From NCBI GenBank assembly GCA_016875715.1, contig VGOZ01000024.1:1-43037 (forward strand): DNA of 43,037 nucleotides, in the 5' to 3' direction. How positions within the stretch are numbered: the stretch's first letter is position 1; each line of letters begins with the position of its first letter. Positions 1 to 8,390 of this stretch are shown in pieces. The translations under genes were made by a program, and so were the position numbers. This DNA comes from Chloroflexota bacterium. GTDB taxonomy: Bacteria > Chloroflexota > UBA6077 > FW602-bin22. The notes under the pieces were generated by a model. The model saw only the letters and a list, made by a program, of their open reading frames with translations, was not told where the DNA came from and ran no database searches.

Positions 1-8
1 AGCGGACG

Positions 9-224
9 ATGACAGACGACAGAGACTGCAGCTTCGACCGCGTGCGGCGCTTCCTGGCCGTGCGCGTCGTTCCTTGGGTGGCGATCGTGGTCTTCGTCGC
101 GAGCCTGCTCGCTGATGGGACGACGACGAACCGTCGCACGCCGGTGTCGATCCCGGGGTTGAGTGGGGTGACCGCGATCGCGGGTGTCATCGATCACACA
201 GAAATGACCCCTGGGCGATCATGA
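9..224 (+). CDS. Possible small membrane protein, perhaps disrupted at its 3' end
   Basis: A 71-codon open frame starting with ATG. Residues about 20-36 form one hydrophobic segment (PWVAIVVFVASLLA) after a basic N-terminus, compatible with a signal anchor. I do not recognise a family. The frame ends just inside sequence that looks like the left flank of the IS21 element, so its last 10-15 codons may belong to the element and the real gene may be cut. No strong ribosome binding site can be judged because only 8 bases precede the ATG. It could equally be a chance frame. Confidence 0.25.
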   Translation: MTDDRDCSFDRVRRFLAVRVVPWVAIVVFVASLLADGTTTNRRTPVSIPGLSGVTAIAGVIDHTEMTPGRS

Positions 225-287
225 GGAATTGACCCACCTGTAGCCGGTGCTATCTGCTGACGCGTGGTCAGCGGGAGGGCCGGGCCG

Positions 288-1520
288 ATGCTACGAGGTG
301 GACAAGTGCAAGAACTGTTTGCACAACAGCGCGAAGGCGTGTCGATCCGGGAGATCGCGACGCGGCTGGGACTGGCGCGCAACACGGTGCGGAAGTACCT
401 GCGTGCGCCGGGAGTACCGGTGGGGGCGCCACGGGCAGCGCGTCTGAGCAAGGCGCAGCCGTTCTCTGGCTACATCAGGGAGCGGCTGGCGGCGGGAGTG
501 GCGAACGTGGTGGTGCTTCTGCGGGAGGTACGCGCGTTGGGATACACGGGCAGCTATCCGACGCTGGTGCGGTTCGTGCGGCCGCTCCGACCGATGCGGC
601 CTCCGGCGGCGACGCGGCGCTTTGAGACTGCACCGGGGAAGCAGGCGCAGGTGGACTTTGGGACCTTCACTTATAGGACCGTTGACGGGCGCACCCGATC
701 CATCCAGGGCGTTGTCATGGTCTTGAGCTGGTCGCGCGCGGCGTATGTCGAGTTCATCGAACGCGCCGATGTGGCTACATTCCTGCGCTGTCATTTCCAC
801 GCGTTCGCTGCACTCGGTATTCCTCGACGCTGCCTGTACGACAACGCCAAGGTCGTCGTGCTTGACCGTGATCAGCACGATCAGCCGATCTGGAATGAGC
901 GGTTCCTGGATTTCGCGCTGCGCCTCGGATTCGACCCGCAACTGTGCCGCCGCTATCGCGCTCAGACCAAGGGACGGGTCGAGAGCGGCATCAAGTATGT
1001 CAAGCACAACTTCTGGCCGAACGCACGCTTCACCGACCTCGATGATCTGAATCGGCAGGCGAGGCACTGGACGCACACCATTGCCGACCAGCGTATCCAC
1101 GGCACGACCGCGGAGCGTCCCGCGGATCGCCTGATCCGGGAGCGACCGTGCCTACGGTCATTGCCGCCGGTGCAGACACTCGCCGTCTTCGAGCGCGATG
1201 ATCGCCGCGTCGGTCGCGACGGGTTTATCCGCTGGCAGCGATCCTCCTATGGCGTGAAGTGGACCTGGGCCGCCAAGACCGTTCAGGTCGGATCGCGAGA
1301 CGGAGTGATCGAGATCTGGGCCGGTACGGAAAGACTCGTGGTGCACGCGCGTGCGACCGCACCTGGCCAGCGCTTCACCGCCCCGGGGCAGTGGGATGGC
1401 ATGCCGGTCATCGACGGTCGGCGTCGCCACTCCCCTCTCGCTCGTCAACTCCAGCCAGACTCTGTGGAGCAGCGTCCGCTGGCCACCTACGCCGCTTTGC
1501 TCGGCGAGGTCGCACCGTGA
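288..1520 (+). CDS. istA: IS21-family transposase IstA
   Basis: This is the DDE transposase of an IS21-type element. An N-terminal helix-turn-helix (VSIREIATRLGLARNTVRKY) is followed by an integrase core in which the catalytic acids are visible: QAQVDFG (first Asp), YDNAK (second Asp) and GRVESGIKYVK (Glu). The C-terminal domain after about residue 300 is the usual DNA-binding tail. Length is about 410 residues, normal for a compact IstA. I chose ATG 288 because GGGAGG lies about 10 bases before it; GTG 264 is an alternative that adds eight residues. The stop overlaps the GTG start of istB by 4 bp (GTGA), implying coupled translation. The frame looks intact, but its partner IstB is broken. 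Confidence 0.9.
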   Translation: MLRGGQVQELFAQQREGVSIREIATRLGLARNTVRKYLRAPGVPVGAPRAARLSKAQPFSGYIRERLAAGVANVVVLLREVRALGYTGSYPTLVRFVRPLRPMRPPAATRRFETAPGKQAQVDFGTFTYRTVDGRTRSIQGVVMVLSWSRAAYVEFIERADVATFLRCHFHAFAALGIPRRCLYDNAKVVVLDRDQHDQPIWNERFLDFALRLGFDPQLCRRYRAQTKGRVESGIKYVKHNFWPNARFTDLDDLNRQARHWTHTIADQRIHGTTAERPADRLIRERPCLRSLPPVQTLAVFERDDRRVGRDGFIRWQRSSYGVKWTWAAKTVQVGSRDGVIEIWAGTERLVVHARATAPGQRFTAPGQWDGMPVIDGRRRHSPLARQLQPDSVEQRPLATYAALLGEVAP

Positions 1521-1798
1521 TCGCCCTCGAACAGACGCGCCACTACCTTCACCAACTCGGCTTGAGTCACGCCGCAAACGTCCTGGAGAATCGTCTGGAC
1601 GCTGCAGCACAGCGACACCTTTCTTACCCCGAACTCCTGGCCGATCTGCTCGGCCTCGAAGTGGCGGCGCGCCGCGAACGGTATATACGCACCCGCACCA
1701 ATCTCGCCCACTTCCCCTTCCATCGCACCCTCGACCAGTTCGACTTCACATTCCAACCCAGCATCGATGAGCACACCGTCCGCGAACTCGGTCAGCTC
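1517..1798 (+). pseudogene. istB: IstB transposition helper, 3'-truncated
   Basis: The first about 93 residues match the N-terminal region of IS21 IstB proteins, ending in the characteristic FTFQPSIDEHTVREL. In intact IstB the AAA+ ATPase core with its Walker A and B motifs follows at once. Here the frame instead runs into a low-complexity arginine-rich stretch (ADRRGAASRRREAG) that is out-of-frame reading of unrelated DNA. The whole ATPase domain is absent, so the protein cannot act as the transposition regulator. GTG 1517 is the start, overlapping the istA stop as expected for the family. The breakpoint lies at about 1796. Confidence 0.85.
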
Positions 1799-2388
1799 CC
1801 AGATGCGGCAGATCGTCGAGGAGCCGCCAGCCGGCGGCGTGAAGCAGGACGTCGAGGAGCCGCCAGCCGGCGGCGCGAAGCAGGACGTCGAGGATCACGT
1901 CGCACTCTTCATGCAATGCGAAGGCGGGAAGGCCGGGATCGTCGAGGCGTCCTGAGTCGCGAACATGGATGACGCGGACGGGCTGATCGTACTCGGGACG
2001 AAGGCTGGCCTCCGCTTCGATCCCCTGCGCAAGATCACCCCGGTCCGGATGGAGGTTCCGCCCGACCAGCGCCGGGGGGTGCTCGGCGAGGATACGTACG
2101 TCGCCCACGTCGAGAAGGCGTTCCCGTTCGAGTTCCCCTCGCCTCCGGGCATGGGGCCGGACATCACGAAGCACTTCGTCGAAGCGATCGCGGCCGGCCG
2201 CCAGCCGAGACCCCGCCGCGACGCCAAGCGCCGGGCACGTCGCCGCGTTCCGGGACCTCTATTCCGCGATCGCCGCCGGTACCCGCCCGGCACTGGATGG
2301 CATCGAAGGACGGCGAGCCCTGGCGATCGTGGAGGCGATGTACCGTGCGAGCACACGGGGCGGCTGGGTGAGCGTCGACGACCGCTGA
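1797..2388 (+). pseudogene. Degraded Gfo/Idh/MocA-family oxidoreductase sequence
   Basis: Two fragments resembling the C-terminal half of Gfo/Idh/MocA dehydrogenases lie here. The first, from about 1884 to 2205, reads VEDHVALFMQCEGGKAGIVEAS, then an in-frame TGA (1953-1955) where a Trp is expected, then VANMDDADGLIVLGTKAGLR and on to ITKHFVEAIAAGRQP. The second, in the +1 frame from about 2203 to 2388, reads HVAAFRDLYSAIAAGTRPAL, then EGRRALAIVEAMYRAS and a stop. The end of the first and the start of the second cover the same part of the fold, so the junction may be a fusion of two related genes rather than a simple frameshift. The Rossmann N-terminus is missing, cut at the IS21 border. Such oxidoreductases often accompany sugar ABC importers like the one downstream. 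Confidence 0.75.
1815..1886 (+). repeat. 36-bp direct tandem duplication
   Basis: Two near-identical 36-bp copies (1815-1850 and 1851-1886) encode the 12-residue unit VEEPPAGGVKQD / VEEPPAGGAKQD, and a third copy begins with GTCGAGGA. They sit inside the decayed oxidoreductase just past the IS21 breakpoint. The copies differ by a single base in the GTG/GCG codon, so the duplication looks recent. Confidence 0.85.
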
Positions 2389-2477
2389 CTGCCTCAGTGG
2401 CACGCGTGCGACCGCGGGCCGCACGGCGCCGCGTGACGGCTGGAGGTCGTATCGGTCCAATCGGCCTTGGAGAGCAC

Positions 2478-2509
2478 TTGATTAAAAGGTTACGTGATTC
2501 TGGTATTCT
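2478..2509 (+). promoter_or_regulatory. Candidate promoter of the sugar ABC operon
   Basis: The 179-bp gap between the oxidoreductase remnant and the binding-protein gene contains a locally AT-rich patch. It holds TATTCT at 2504-2509 preceded by TGG, giving an extended -10 look, and TTGATT at 2478-2483, although the 20-bp spacing is too long for a standard -35. A clear Shine-Dalgarno GGAGG lies before ATG 2568. This is a visual call only. Confidence 0.35.
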
Positions 2510-2567
2510 GTTCGGAGCGCTCCTTCTCTGGGGCGACTCTTGGATGACTCGGGAGGATTGACTAACA

Positions 2568-4148
2568 ATGCGGATCTCACTTCCTAGGCGACGGTTCCTG
2601 CTCGCCGGGACCGGTGCACTCGGTTCGGTGCTCCTCGCCGCCTGCGCGGCTCCGGTGCCGACCGCGACACCTGTTCCCGCAAAGCCTGCTGCTCCGGCGG
2701 CTCCTGCTGCCCCGGCCGCGCCGGCGCCGACCAAGCCCGCCGCCGAAGCGCCGAAGCCAGCGGCCGCGCCGGCACCGACGAATACGCCCGCTCCGGCGGC
2801 TCCTGCTGCCCCGGCCGCGCCGGCACCGACGAATACGCCCGCTCCGGCACCCGCTGGCGCCACCGCCACCGCGACGCCGCGCCCGTCGTACACGATTACT
2901 GGCAAGGGCCAGGTGAACTTGACCTGGCAGATGGGCGCGTCGGACTTCTGGATCGCCGGCACCGCGAAGGCGCTGCCCGGTTTCACAGAAAAGTACGCCA
3001 AAGTTGGCAAGGTCACGATTCAGCCGAATCCAGACGACTGGCAGAACAAGCTGGTCGCCTCGATGGTGGCCGGCACGGCACCCGATGTGTTCGATATGTG
3101 GGGCGACATCATGCCGCCTTACGTCGAGCGCGGTCAGGTGATCGACTTCGAGCCCTACGTCAAGCGCGATCTCAAGCCCGAGGACATCAGGGACTTCTAC
3201 GAGTGGCAGTGGCGCGACTTCGTGATGCCGTGGCTCAACAACATCCGGTTCGGCATGCCGCGGTATGTGAACATCATGTTCACGTGGTACCGCAAGGACC
3301 ATTTTGATGAGGTCGGTCTGAAGTATCCGGACCTCACCTGGGATCACAACACCTACGCTGACGCTGCCCGCAAACTGACCAAGAAGGGCGCGAACAACAA
3401 GACCGATCGCTACGGCCTCCTGTACCCGACGTGGGGCTGGGATCGCTACTGGTACAAGCCTGTGATCTGGGGCGGCAGCACGGTTGATCCCAAGGACAAC
3501 ACCCGCGCCACCTTCGGCGAAGAGAAGGCGCTGGCGGCGTTCGAGTGGTCTCGCAAGCTGATGTGGGACGAGCAGGTGATGCTCCAGCCGCTCGACATTA
3601 ATCGGCAGTCTTCGGTGCTGCACTTCCCGACCGGGAAGTTCTCCATGAACGAGGAGGGCATCTACCCCTTCGAGATGGACAACGGCATCCAGGGCAAGTT
3701 CCCGTGGGCGTACGCCCACACTCCGAAGGGACCGACCGGCAACCGCAAGGTTCTCGGCACGACCGACGGCTACGCGATCTGGAAGGGTTCGAAGAACCTG
3801 GACGATGCGTGGGAACTTGTGAAGTGGGCGGCCGGCCCGACGAACCAGCTGGACGTCGTGGTGAAGGCAGCCGGACGGGTGCCAGTGCGCCATTCCGTCC
3901 TCAAGCAGTGGGAGGCCGAGGTCGTCAAGGCCCGTCCGAACCTGAAGGATGTGAACCTCAAGGTCGCCGTCGAGGCGATGGAGATGGGGTATCCGTCGGG
4001 GCGCGAGTTCTTCAAGGACAACATCGCCGCCCAGCAGCTGATCATCCCGGCTCTGGAGAAGATGTTCGTCGTGGGCGGCACGCCGACCTCCTACATGAAG
4101 GAAGTCGCCGACGCCGTGACCAAGGCACAGAAGACCGGCACGCGCTAG
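2568..4148 (+). CDS. Carbohydrate ABC transporter substrate-binding lipoprotein
   Basis: This is the extracytoplasmic solute-binding protein of a CUT1-type sugar importer. The N-terminus carries a twin-arginine-like RRRFLL (residues 7-12), a hydrophobic segment and a lipobox LLAAC with Cys26 as the probable lipidated residue, so export is likely by Tat followed by lipid anchoring. Residues about 27-110 are an Ala/Pro/Thr linker built from repeats, and the family 1 binding fold follows (for example GTAPDVFDMWGD and GKFSMNEEGIYPF). At 526 residues it is about 80 longer than usual because of the linker. ATG 2568 is preceded by GGAGG. Eight bases separate it from the first permease gene. The substrate cannot be told from sequence; the neighbouring oxidoreductase remnants fit a sugar or polyol. 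Confidence 0.9.
   Translation: MRISLPRRRFLLAGTGALGSVLLAACAAPVPTATPVPAKPAAPAAPAAPAAPAPTKPAAEAPKPAAAPAPTNTPAPAAPAAPAAPAPTNTPAPAPAGATATATPRPSYTITGKGQVNLTWQMGASDFWIAGTAKALPGFTEKYAKVGKVTIQPNPDDWQNKLVASMVAGTAPDVFDMWGDIMPPYVERGQVIDFEPYVKRDLKPEDIRDFYEWQWRDFVMPWLNNIRFGMPRYVNIMFTWYRKDHFDEVGLKYPDLTWDHNTYADAARKLTKKGANNKTDRYGLLYPTWGWDRYWYKPVIWGGSTVDPKDNTRATFGEEKALAAFEWSRKLMWDEQVMLQPLDINRQSSVLHFPTGKFSMNEEGIYPFEMDNGIQGKFPWAYAHTPKGPTGNRKVLGTTDGYAIWKGSKNLDDAWELVKWAAGPTNQLDVVVKAAGRVPVRHSVLKQWEAEVVKARPNLKDVNLKVAVEAMEMGYPSGREFFKDNIAAQQLIIPALEKMFVVGGTPTSYMKEVADAVTKAQKTGTR
2691..2850 (+). repeat. In-frame repeats coding the Ala/Pro linker
   Basis: Two kinds of overlapping repeats are visible. A block starting GCTCCGGCGGCTCCTGCTGC occurs at 2691 and again at 2790. 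A 51-bp (17-codon) period covers about 2760-2850, encoding PAPTNTPAPAAPAAP-type units. All unit lengths are multiples of three, so changes in copy number would alter linker length without breaking the lipoprotein gene. Confidence 0.75.
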
Positions 4149-4155
4149 GTCCACG

Positions 4156-5220
4156 GTGTCGCGGTCGATCACAGTCCTCGCGGCGCTCGGGGCGGCAGCT
4201 TTAGCTGCCGCCCTGGGCTTCCTCCCTTCGACCGGCGCGGAGGTCATCGATACGGCCTTGCGCGCTCTGGGCGTGGCATTGCTGCTCTACGTCCTGCTTT
4301 TCATCATCGCGGCGGTATCGGAGCGCGGCATGACCCAGCGGCGGGCCGAATCGGTCATCGGTTGGGTGTTCGCGTTTCCATACCTTCTGCATCTGATACT
4401 GTTTCAGGCTGGGGCGATTCTCTTCAGTTTCTATCTGAGCTTGTTCTCAAGCGATCTCCTTCAACGTCATGAGTTTATCGATATCGATAACTATCGCTAT
4501 CTCTTCCAGGATGAGCCGCTCTTCTGGATCGCGGTCAAGCACACGCTGATTTACACGCTGATTTCTGTACCGCTCGCGACGGTGATCGCGCTGTCGATCG
4601 CCGTCCTCTTGAACCAGAACATCAAGTTCCAGGGAGTGTTCCGAACCCTGTTCTACATGCCGGCCCTGGTCACCGGCGTCGCGGTCGCGATCGTCTGGAT
4701 CATGGTGCTCCATCCCGAGTTCGGGATCTCGGCGATCGCGTTCGAGTTCTTCGGCCTGAAGAGCCCGCGCTGGTTCTGGTCCGAGGACTGGGCCCTTCCG
4801 GGGCTGGCGATGATCGCGCTCTGGGGCGCGGGCACCAATATGCTGCTCTACCTCGCTGGGCTGCAGTCGATCCCCTCGCAGGTCCAGGAGGCGGCTCGGA
4901 TCGATGGCGCTAGTGCGTGGCAGGTATTCTTCCGTGTCACGCTCCCCCTCCTCACCCCGACCGTGTTCTTCAACGTTGTCCTCAACATGATCGGTTCGTT
5001 TCAGGTCTTCACCCAGGCATTCGTGCTCACGCAGGGTGGACCGAACAACGCCACGCTGACGATGGTGCTCCTGATTTACCGGAAGGCATTCCAGAACTTC
5101 TCGTTCGGGTACGCCTCGGCGATTGCCTGGGTCCTCTTCGTCGTGATCTTGATCATGACCTTCATCGTGTTCCGCAGTTCCAATCGCTGGGTGTACTACG
5201 AAGGAGGCCTTCGCCGGTGA
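4156..5220 (+). CDS. Sugar ABC transporter permease, MalF/UgpA type
   Basis: The first membrane subunit of the importer. After two N-terminal helices (about residues 5-60) come six helices of the BPD_transp_1 fold. The cytoplasmic EAA loop that docks the ATPase is clear: EAARIDGASAWQVFFRVTLP. Length 354 is somewhat above the usual 290-310 because of the extra N-terminal hairpin. The start is GTG 4156, 7 bp after the binding-protein stop. The stop overlaps the next permease start by 4 bp, so the three genes form one operon. No ATPase gene is linked; a shared MsmK/UgpC-like ATPase elsewhere would be needed. Confidence 0.92.
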   Translation: MSRSITVLAALGAAALAAALGFLPSTGAEVIDTALRALGVALLLYVLLFIIAAVSERGMTQRRAESVIGWVFAFPYLLHLILFQAGAILFSFYLSLFSSDLLQRHEFIDIDNYRYLFQDEPLFWIAVKHTLIYTLISVPLATVIALSIAVLLNQNIKFQGVFRTLFYMPALVTGVAVAIVWIMVLHPEFGISAIAFEFFGLKSPRWFWSEDWALPGLAMIALWGAGTNMLLYLAGLQSIPSQVQEAARIDGASAWQVFFRVTLPLLTPTVFFNVVLNMIGSFQVFTQAFVLTQGGPNNATLTMVLLIYRKAFQNFSFGYASAIAWVLFVVILIMTFIVFRSSNRWVYYEGGLRR

Positions 5221-6119
5221 GCACGGTCGCGCTCGCGCGCCCGCGGCCGCTGAGCCGCGAGCGGGTGGTCCGGGGTTTGTGGCGGACGGTCCTTTACGTG
5301 GGCATCGTCGCGGGGACCATTCTCTTCACGTTCCCGTTCCTCTGGATGATCAAGTCGTCTGTTTCACCGCCCGCTGAGGTGCTCCTCAACCCTCCCCGCC
5401 TCCTGCCTTCGGCGATCGTCTGGGAGAACTACTACCTGCCGTTCGAGCGGCAGCCGTTCGCGACCTTCTATGTGAACACGGCGTTCGTCACGATTACAGG
5501 CATGATGGGGGTCATCCTCTCGAGTTCCGTTGTCGCGTTCGCGCTCGCGCGGATGCGCTGGCCGGGACGGGACAAGTTCTTCTTCGTGATGATCTCGACG
5601 CTGATGCTCCCGGCCCACGTGACGTTGATTCCCACGTACGTCGGTTTTGCCAAGGGGCCTGAACTCGTCGGGCTAACAGGTCAGGGTGGCTGGCTCAATA
5701 CCTTCATTCCGCTCCTCGCGCCGGAGTGGACAGGCAGCCCCTTCATCATCTTCCTTATGCGGCAGTACATGATGACGATCCCGCTGGAGATGGATGATGC
5801 CGCGCGGATCGACGGTTGCGGCTGGTTCCAGTTGTTCTGGAGAATCATCATGCCGCTCTCCGCGCCGGTGATGGGTGTGGCCGCGATCTACTCCTTCCAG
5901 TATCACTGGAACGCCTTCGAGCGTCCGCTGATCTACCTGAATCGCATCGACCTGTTCACGGTTCCCCTCGGCATGGCGATGCTGAACGGCCGCTACGGCA
6001 CCGACTTCGGTGGCCTGATGGCAATGTCAACGATATCGCTCATACCGGTCATGATCGTGTTCTTCCTCGCCCAGCGATACTTCATCCAGGGCGTGGTCGT
6101 CAGTGGTGTGAAGGGGTAA
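5217..6119 (+). CDS. Sugar ABC transporter permease, MalG/UgpE type
   Basis: The second membrane subunit, 300 residues. It shows the family's N-terminal helix (TVLYVGIVAGTILFTFPFLW), the FPFLWMIKSS motif and an EAA loop reading MDDAARIDGCGWFQLFWRII. I set the start at GTG 5217: it overlaps the upstream TGA as GTGA and is preceded by AAGGAGG at 5201-5207. Upstream in-frame codons belong to a shadow of the first permease. The 3' end overlaps the convergent alpha/beta hydrolase gene by 20 bp (6100-6119), leaving no room for a conventional terminator between the two operons. Confidence 0.92.
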   Translation: MSTVALARPRPLSRERVVRGLWRTVLYVGIVAGTILFTFPFLWMIKSSVSPPAEVLLNPPRLLPSAIVWENYYLPFERQPFATFYVNTAFVTITGMMGVILSSSVVAFALARMRWPGRDKFFFVMISTLMLPAHVTLIPTYVGFAKGPELVGLTGQGGWLNTFIPLLAPEWTGSPFIIFLMRQYMMTIPLEMDDAARIDGCGWFQLFWRIIMPLSAPVMGVAAIYSFQYHWNAFERPLIYLNRIDLFTVPLGMAMLNGRYGTDFGGLMAMSTISLIPVMIVFFLAQRYFIQGVVVSGVKG

Positions 6120-6885
6120 GTCCCTCCAAGAGTGCCCTTGCGAACGTCTCCGTGACCTGAAGGTCGTGACCCGCATCGTGCACGCGCACGATGCGGGCGA
6201 CTCGCACGATGGCCGCCAGCCGCGTGGCGACGATCTCGAAGGCCGGGTGCGACCGGCTTCCCAGGTACACATGGATCGGTACCGCATTGGTAAGCGACTC
6301 CTGGGCGGGGAGATACGACGCGGGAGGTTCCCGCCAGCGCAGCGCACCGGCCTCCCGCACGATCGCTGGCCAGGCAGACTTACCGGCCAGCGCGTGGGCC
6401 TCACTCTCACCCAAGACGGCGGCCAGGAAGCTGTGCGCAACTGCCTCCGGCGAGATATCGCGCCGACGGAACAGGCCCTGCGTCGCCTGACGAAGCGCAG
6501 ACACACACGGATCATCGATGGCGATACCGAGTAGGGGAGGCTCGATCAGGTGAAGCGACCGCGCCCGCTCGGGCACCTGGCGCGCGGCTTCCATAGCAAC
6601 GACCGCGCCCGAAGAGTGACCAACAAGGTGCGCATCCACGATTCCCAGCCCGTCGATCGCGGCGAAAAGATCCCGCGCCTCCCGCGCGATCGTCAGCGTG
6701 CCCCGCGCGGCCGGACTGCCGCCGTTTCCACGGCGATCGATCGCAACCAGCCGATACCCCGGGAAGCCGCGTCGCATCAGGGCTCCCCATGCTGCCCGGC
6801 CGTTCTCCAGATCGCCGTGGATCAACAGTACCGGATCACCCTCGCCGGCCGAGATCCAGTTGAGCAGCGACAAGGTCTTGCTCAC
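6100..6885 (-). CDS. Alpha/beta hydrolase at the end of the menaquinone operon
   Basis: A 261-residue alpha/beta-hydrolase-fold protein. Visible landmarks are an oxyanion-hole HGD near residue 23, the nucleophile elbow GHSSGA with Ser91, and a C-terminal AGHDLQ His. The acid is less clear: the usual Asp position after strand 7 reads YLGSRSHP, so Glu in the IEP segment after strand 6 may serve instead. The GTG start overlaps the menE stop by 4 bp, which ties it to the men operon. A separate MenH is encoded further upstream, so this is not simply MenH. It could be the missing DHNA-CoA thioesterase, a housekeeping esterase or a hitchhiker; sequence alone does not decide. Confidence 0.85.
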   Translation of the reverse strand: MSKTLSLLNWISAGEGDPVLLIHGDLENGRAAWGALMRRGFPGYRLVAIDRRGNGGSPAARGTLTIAREARDLFAAIDGLGIVDAHLVGHSSGAVVAMEAARQVPERARSLHLIEPPLLGIAIDDPCVSALRQATQGLFRRRDISPEAVAHSFLAAVLGESEAHALAGKSAWPAIVREAGALRWREPPASYLPAQESLTNAVPIHVYLGSRSHPAFEIVATRLAAIVRVARIVRVHDAGHDLQVTETFARALLEGLTPSHH

Positions 6886-8390
6886 GGCGCGCCGCCGAAC
6901 CAGCGGCGGACCTCGCCCCGGCGCAGTTTGCCCGTGGACGTACGCGGCAACTCCTCGACGACGCGGAACTCGCGCGGAATCTTGAATGGAGCCAGGCGCT
7001 CACCGCAGTACGCGGCCAGGTCTTCCACAAGATCAGCGCGGGGCGCTCCGTGGGTGGTCAGCGCGCACACGGGAACCTGACCCCAGGTCGAGTCGCCGCG
7101 GGCCACGACACAGGCATCCACCACGCCATCGTGCCCACGGAGGATCGCTTCGACCTCCGCCGGATAGACGTTCTCACCGCCGGAGACGATGAGGTCGCTC
7201 CGGCGATCGAGTACGTACAGATAGCCGTGTGGATCGATCTGGCCGTAGTCGCCGGTGTGAAACCAGCCACCGGCATCGACAATCGGACGGATCGTATGGC
7301 GGTCGCAGTACCCGGGGCTGATCGTCGGTCCTCGCACGAGAATCTGCCCGGCGCCATCCTCCCCCTCACGCTCGATCCGCAGTTCGATGCCCAGAAGCGG
7401 CTTGCCGGAGGATCCGGGACGGGTTATGGCATCGGCGGGCGCGAGCGTCGCGACCTGCGAGCAGCACTCGGTGAGACCATATGTCTGCACAACGGGTACG
7501 CCCCGCGCCGCCGCGCGCGCAAGGAGAGCCGGCGATGCGGCCGCACCACCCAGGAGGACGCATCGGAGCGCGTGCCTGGCCGGCGCAGCCTCCTCAAGCA
7601 GGCGCTCCAGCATCGTCGGTACGAGGGAAACGATCGTCACGCCATCACGGACGAGCGAAGCCCAGACCTCTTCCGGGCCGAATCGCCGATGCAGAACGAC
7701 CCCGATTCCATAGATCGCGGCGCGGAACAGGATCGAAAGCCCGCCGATGTGGTAAGCAGGCAGGGTCAGAAGCCATCGATCGTCCGCATGCAGACCGAGG
7801 TTGAAGGCCGAGGCGCATGCGCTCCACCAATGGTTGCTATTCGTGATGACGGCACCACGAGGACGGCCAGTGGTACCCGAGGTATGAAGGATCCCCTGCC
7901 AATCATCGAGATTGATGGTGGGCAGGGCTCCCGGCGCACGGACCGGGGCGTCGACTCGCGTGGAGACCAGATCGTCGAGTCGCAGGTCTTCAAGTCGCAA
8001 CACTCGAGCCGCAGGAGAGGCATCGCGACCGATCGCGCGCCCGACACTCGCGTCATCCACAAGCAGGACGGAGACGGCCGCGTTCTCGATCTGGTAGCGC
8101 ACCTCGGGATCCGTGAGTCTGGTGTTGAGGGGGACAAGAATCGCGCCGGTGCGCACCAGCGCGTGGACGAGAACCACGAAGGAAAGGCTGTTGGACGTTA
8201 GAACCCCGACCCGCGTGCCGCGCTCCACGCCCAGGTGGGCGAGCGTCACGCACGCCTGCGCGACCAGGGTATCGAGTTGCCCGTACGTCGTCGCGCCGCT
8301 CGACTCGATCACGGCGGGCTGAACCGGAAGCACGGCAGCCCGATGGGCGATCCAGTCGGTCACCCGAAGACCTTTTCCTGAGGGGTTCAC
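6882..8390 (-). CDS. menE: o-Succinylbenzoate--CoA ligase (MenE)
   Basis: An adenylate-forming enzyme of the ANL superfamily, 502 residues. It activates o-succinylbenzoate to its CoA ester with ATP. The P-loop-like motif TSGTTGRPRGA lies at about residues 170-180, the hinge SGGENVYPAEVEAI starts near 403, and the catalytic Lys in STGKL is near 488. The start is GTG 8390, overlapping menC as GTGA. Assignment to MenE rather than a fatty acyl-CoA ligase rests on its place between menC and the end of the men operon and on its overall length. Confidence 0.9.
   Translation of the reverse strand: MNPSGKGLRVTDWIAHRAAVLPVQPAVIESSGATTYGQLDTLVAQACVTLAHLGVERGTRVGVLTSNSLSFVVLVHALVRTGAILVPLNTRLTDPEVRYQIENAAVSVLLVDDASVGRAIGRDASPAARVLRLEDLRLDDLVSTRVDAPVRAPGALPTINLDDWQGILHTSGTTGRPRGAVITNSNHWWSACASAFNLGLHADDRWLLTLPAYHIGGLSILFRAAIYGIGVVLHRRFGPEEVWASLVRDGVTIVSLVPTMLERLLEEAAPARHALRCVLLGGAAASPALLARAAARGVPVVQTYGLTECCSQVATLAPADAITRPGSSGKPLLGIELRIEREGEDGAGQILVRGPTISPGYCDRHTIRPIVDAGGWFHTGDYGQIDPHGYLYVLDRRSDLIVSGGENVYPAEVEAILRGHDGVVDACVVARGDSTWGQVPVCALTTHGAPRADLVEDLAAYCGERLAPFKIPREFRVVEELPRTSTGKLRRGEVRRWFGGAP

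Larger units (their letters stand above)
200..1800 (+). mobile_element. IS21-family insertion sequence, truncated on its right side
   Basis: The segment holds the istA/istB gene pair in the order and overlap typical of IS21 elements. The left boundary is approximate: the stretch near 205-240 has no gene and probably contains the left terminal repeat, but I cannot pair it because the right end is missing. IstB homology stops after about 93 residues, at roughly 1796, where the sequence switches directly to oxidoreductase remnants. The element is therefore a remnant that lost its right two-thirds of istB and its right terminal repeat, and it is unlikely to move by itself. Confidence 0.8.

Noticed and set aside
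291-1100. Minus-strand 269-codon frame over istA
   Set aside because: It is the antisense shadow of a well-supported transposase and shows no family.
1965-2561. A 198-codon plus-strand frame as an intact gene
   Set aside because: It only reads as oxidoreductase for its first 80 residues, then goes out of frame into arginine-rich sequence; it is part of the pseudogene.
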